DNA of 64,000 bases from Streptomyces luteogriseus (GTDB taxonomy: Bacteria; Actinomycetota; Actinomycetes; Streptomycetales; Streptomycetaceae). A program made the translations under genes and the position numbers. The notes under the pieces were generated by a model. It saw nothing but the letters and a program-made list of their open reading frames with translations, did no database searches and was not told the DNA's origin. This document shows, piece by piece, positions 62,489-64,000 of this stretch (the stretch's first letter is position 1; every line of letters starts with the position of its first letter). The DNA lies in contig NZ_JACHMS010000001.1 of assembly GCF_014205055.1 (NCBI RefSeq), positions 5,642,001-5,706,000 on the forward strand, read 5' to 3'.

Positions 62489-62832
62489 GGTGACTCCCTC
62501 TCCTGCGTCTCTTCACGTACTCGTTGCTTGGCCGAGGCTTTTCCATCATGCGGCCGACCACGGCCCGCCTGTCCACTTCTTTCCCCGGACTGCCCGAAGA
62601 GTGGGACGGCCTGTCCCGCTCCATGGTTGCGGACCTGCGGTGTCGACCCCGCTGAGCTGGAGGAATTCGTCCGCCAGGGGTCGTGCGCCGCAAGCTCGCC
62701 TGCCCCTGTCGGTCTCGGCCACACGGAAGTGTGATGTATGCCTCTGCCGGTCCGGCGGAACTCGCCGCGCGGTGAGCGAACGTTCCGGGGCGTGCCGGCG
62801 TCGTAGGAGAAACGACGTGAGGGGGGTGGCTT
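62489..62832. other. Intergenic region between divergent asd and sigma factor genes
   Basis: 344 bp holding both promoters. A plus-strand frame (through GTGGCTTGTG at 62825) could extend the sigma factor slightly. No other gene is supported; a specific ECF autoregulatory promoter cannot be pointed to with confidence. Confidence 0.4.
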
Positions 62833-63393
62833 GTGCTGTTGCGCGGAAGGCCACGGCGCGGCCGGGAGGCGCACGCGGCGGCCGGCGGCGACCCGGCGGG
62901 CGAGGCCGATCCGCTGGACGCGGCACAGGAACGCCGGGTGCGGGCGGTGCTCGCGCTCGGCGGGGTGCCGCAGGCGGACCTGCCGGACGGGGTGCAGCAG
63001 GTCCGCCTGCGGCTGCTGGAGCGGGCCGCCGGCGGCCGGGAGGCGCCGCGGGACGTCTCGGCGTGGGCGGCGGTCGTCGCCTCCAACCTCGCCATGGACT
63101 GGCACCGGGCCAAGCGCCGCCAGGAGCGGCTCGGGGAGCGGCTGGCCGCCCTGCGCCAGCCGGCGGAGCACCCCTCCGGCGAGGACAGCAGCGTGCTGTC
63201 CGTCGCCGTCGCCCAGGGCCTGGACGAGCTGCCCGACGCCCAGCGGCAGGTCGTCGTCCTGCGCTTCTACGCCGACCTGCCGGTCCGGTCCATCGCCGAG
63301 CAGCTGGGCGTCCCGGAGGGCACGGTCAAGAGCCGGCTGCACACGGCGGTACGGGCCCTGCGCGCCCGCCTGCACGAGGACGAGGTGGTGTGA
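62833..63393 (+). CDS. ECF-family RNA polymerase sigma factor
   Basis: 186 residues from GTG. Region 2 appears as VQQVRLRLLERA and AWAAVVASNLAMDWHRAKRR; region 4 as LDELPDAQRQVVVLRFYADL, VRSIAEQLGVPEGTVKSRLH. The N-terminal DxxQ part of region 2 is shorter than in most ECF groups. Its TGA is followed after one base by the GTG of a membrane protein, the usual place of a regulator (anti-sigma) gene. Confidence 0.92.
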   Translation: MLLRGRPRRGREAHAAAGGDPAGEADPLDAAQERRVRAVLALGGVPQADLPDGVQQVRLRLLERAAGGREAPRDVSAWAAVVASNLAMDWHRAKRRQERLGERLAALRQPAEHPSGEDSSVLSVAVAQGLDELPDAQRQVVVLRFYADLPVRSIAEQLGVPEGTVKSRLHTAVRALRARLHEDEVV

Positions 63394-63394
63394 C

Positions 63395-64000
63395 GTGACC
63401 GCCGGGCACGACAAGGACGGGCACTACGGGGACGGGCACGACGAGGCAGCGCTGATGGCGGTGATCACCGGCGAGGCGCCCGGGGACGAGGCCCTCGCGG
63501 ACGACGCCTTCATGGCCGGGTACCGCTCCGCGACCGCCGACGTGGTGTTGCTGCGCGAGCAGCTGGACCTCATCGGGCAGGCACTCGCCGGGCCCGAACG
63601 GGTTTCCGAACCGGTCCCTGAGCAGGACCCCGAGCCCGGACCGGGGGCAGGAGGCGGCGCCTCCGTGACCCCGCTGTCCGCGCCCCGCGACCGTCGCAAG
63701 CCCCGGGGCATGGCCCTGAAGGGCCTCGTCGCGGCCGTCGGTGCCGGTCTCGTGATCGGTATGGGCTGGCTCGTCGTCCAGAGCGGCGGCATGAGCGCCG
63801 GGGGCGACCAGGGCGCGTCGTCCGCCGCCGACCGTTCCGCCGGGCGGGAGCACGCCGACGAGGACGCCAAGCTCAGCAACGCCGGGTATCTCGCCTGCGC
63901 CCGGATCGTCGTCGAGGGCACCGTCGCAAAGGTCGAGACCGTTCCCGGTACCGGCCGGGACCGGATCACCCTGGACGTGACGCGCTACTACAAGCCGGAC
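63395..64000 (+). CDS. Membrane protein downstream of the ECF sigma gene (partial, runs off right edge)
   Basis: 202 codons in the window, frame open at the edge. An acidic cytoplasmic N-terminus (DEAALMAVITGEAPGDEALA; SATADVVLLREQLDLIG) precedes a Pro/Glu-rich linker, one membrane helix (LVAAVGAGLVIGMGWLVVQS) and an extracytoplasmic domain (NAGYLACARIVVEGTVAKVE). Topology fits an anti-sigma factor, although the classic ZAS His-Cys-Cys motif is absent. Spacing of one base after the sigma stop implies coupling. Confidence 0.85.
   Translation, partial: MTAGHDKDGHYGDGHDEAALMAVITGEAPGDEALADDAFMAGYRSATADVVLLREQLDLIGQALAGPERVSEPVPEQDPEPGPGAGGGASVTPLSAPRDRRKPRGMALKGLVAAVGAGLVIGMGWLVVQSGGMSAGGDQGASSAADRSAGREHADEDAKLSNAGYLACARIVVEGTVAKVETVPGTGRDRITLDVTRYYKPD

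Overview
The window is chromosomal DNA of a Streptomyces-type actinomycete. It is about 70% G+C with third-position G/C bias, uses many GTG and TTG starts, and carries hallmark genes: PknG, a TQXA/LAETG wall protein, truncated haemoglobin O, EttA, MalQ, PepN, and an ROK-controlled sugar ABC operon. No species name can be drawn from the sequence alone.

Left accessory zone, 0-6.3 kb: a LuxR-type response regulator runs off the left edge, followed by about 1 kb without a credible gene and a small secreted protein. A deleted integrative element then sits at tRNA-Arg(TCT). A 58-bp direct repeat of the tRNA 3' half (1908-1965 and 6260-6317) brackets it. It holds a zinc-ribbon protein, a truncated GntR regulator, a secreted protein/lipoprotein pair, a second att-like scar made of the 3' half of tRNA-Ile(GAT), an L7/L12-like ORF, a YrhB/Imm35-type immunity protein, and a chimeric gene fusing the membrane N-terminus of an FtsK-type Tra protein to a tyrosine integrase.

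Core block, 6.6-12.6 kb: two tandem dynamin-like GTPases, an SSB-like protein, and a thioester wall protein.

Second accessory zone, 12.6-22.3 kb: integrase scrap, then a 1313-residue CHAT protease / STAND ATPase / TPR protein translationally coupled to a small membrane protein resembling the EACC1 component of predicted conflict systems. This pair is the best candidate for an undescribed immunity or cell-death system. Behind it lie a hypothetical gene, a wrecked IS5-like transposase, a MerR/SDR divergent pair with a palindromic operator, an IS701-like fragment and a beheaded GntR regulator.

Core, 22.6-64 kb: EttA, a thioesterase, trHbO and a methyltransferase. A long minus-strand signalling locus follows (GlnX-like membrane protein, GlnH-like binding protein, coiled-coil protein, PknG, PP2C, VWA protein, FHA protein), an enlarged version of the glnX-glnH-pknG unit of mycolate-containing relatives. 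Next come a sugar uptake operon (binding protein, two permeases, GH4 enzyme, sugar kinase) under an ROK repressor, an MscS channel, an HNH protein, a PadR-controlled ABC exporter, a GH84 N-acetylglucosaminidase, a small repeat peptide upstream of malQ, a MarR/EamA divergent pair, pepN, a LysR/MFS deletion scar, a DUF1203 protein, asd, and an ECF sigma factor with its membrane partner running off the right edge.
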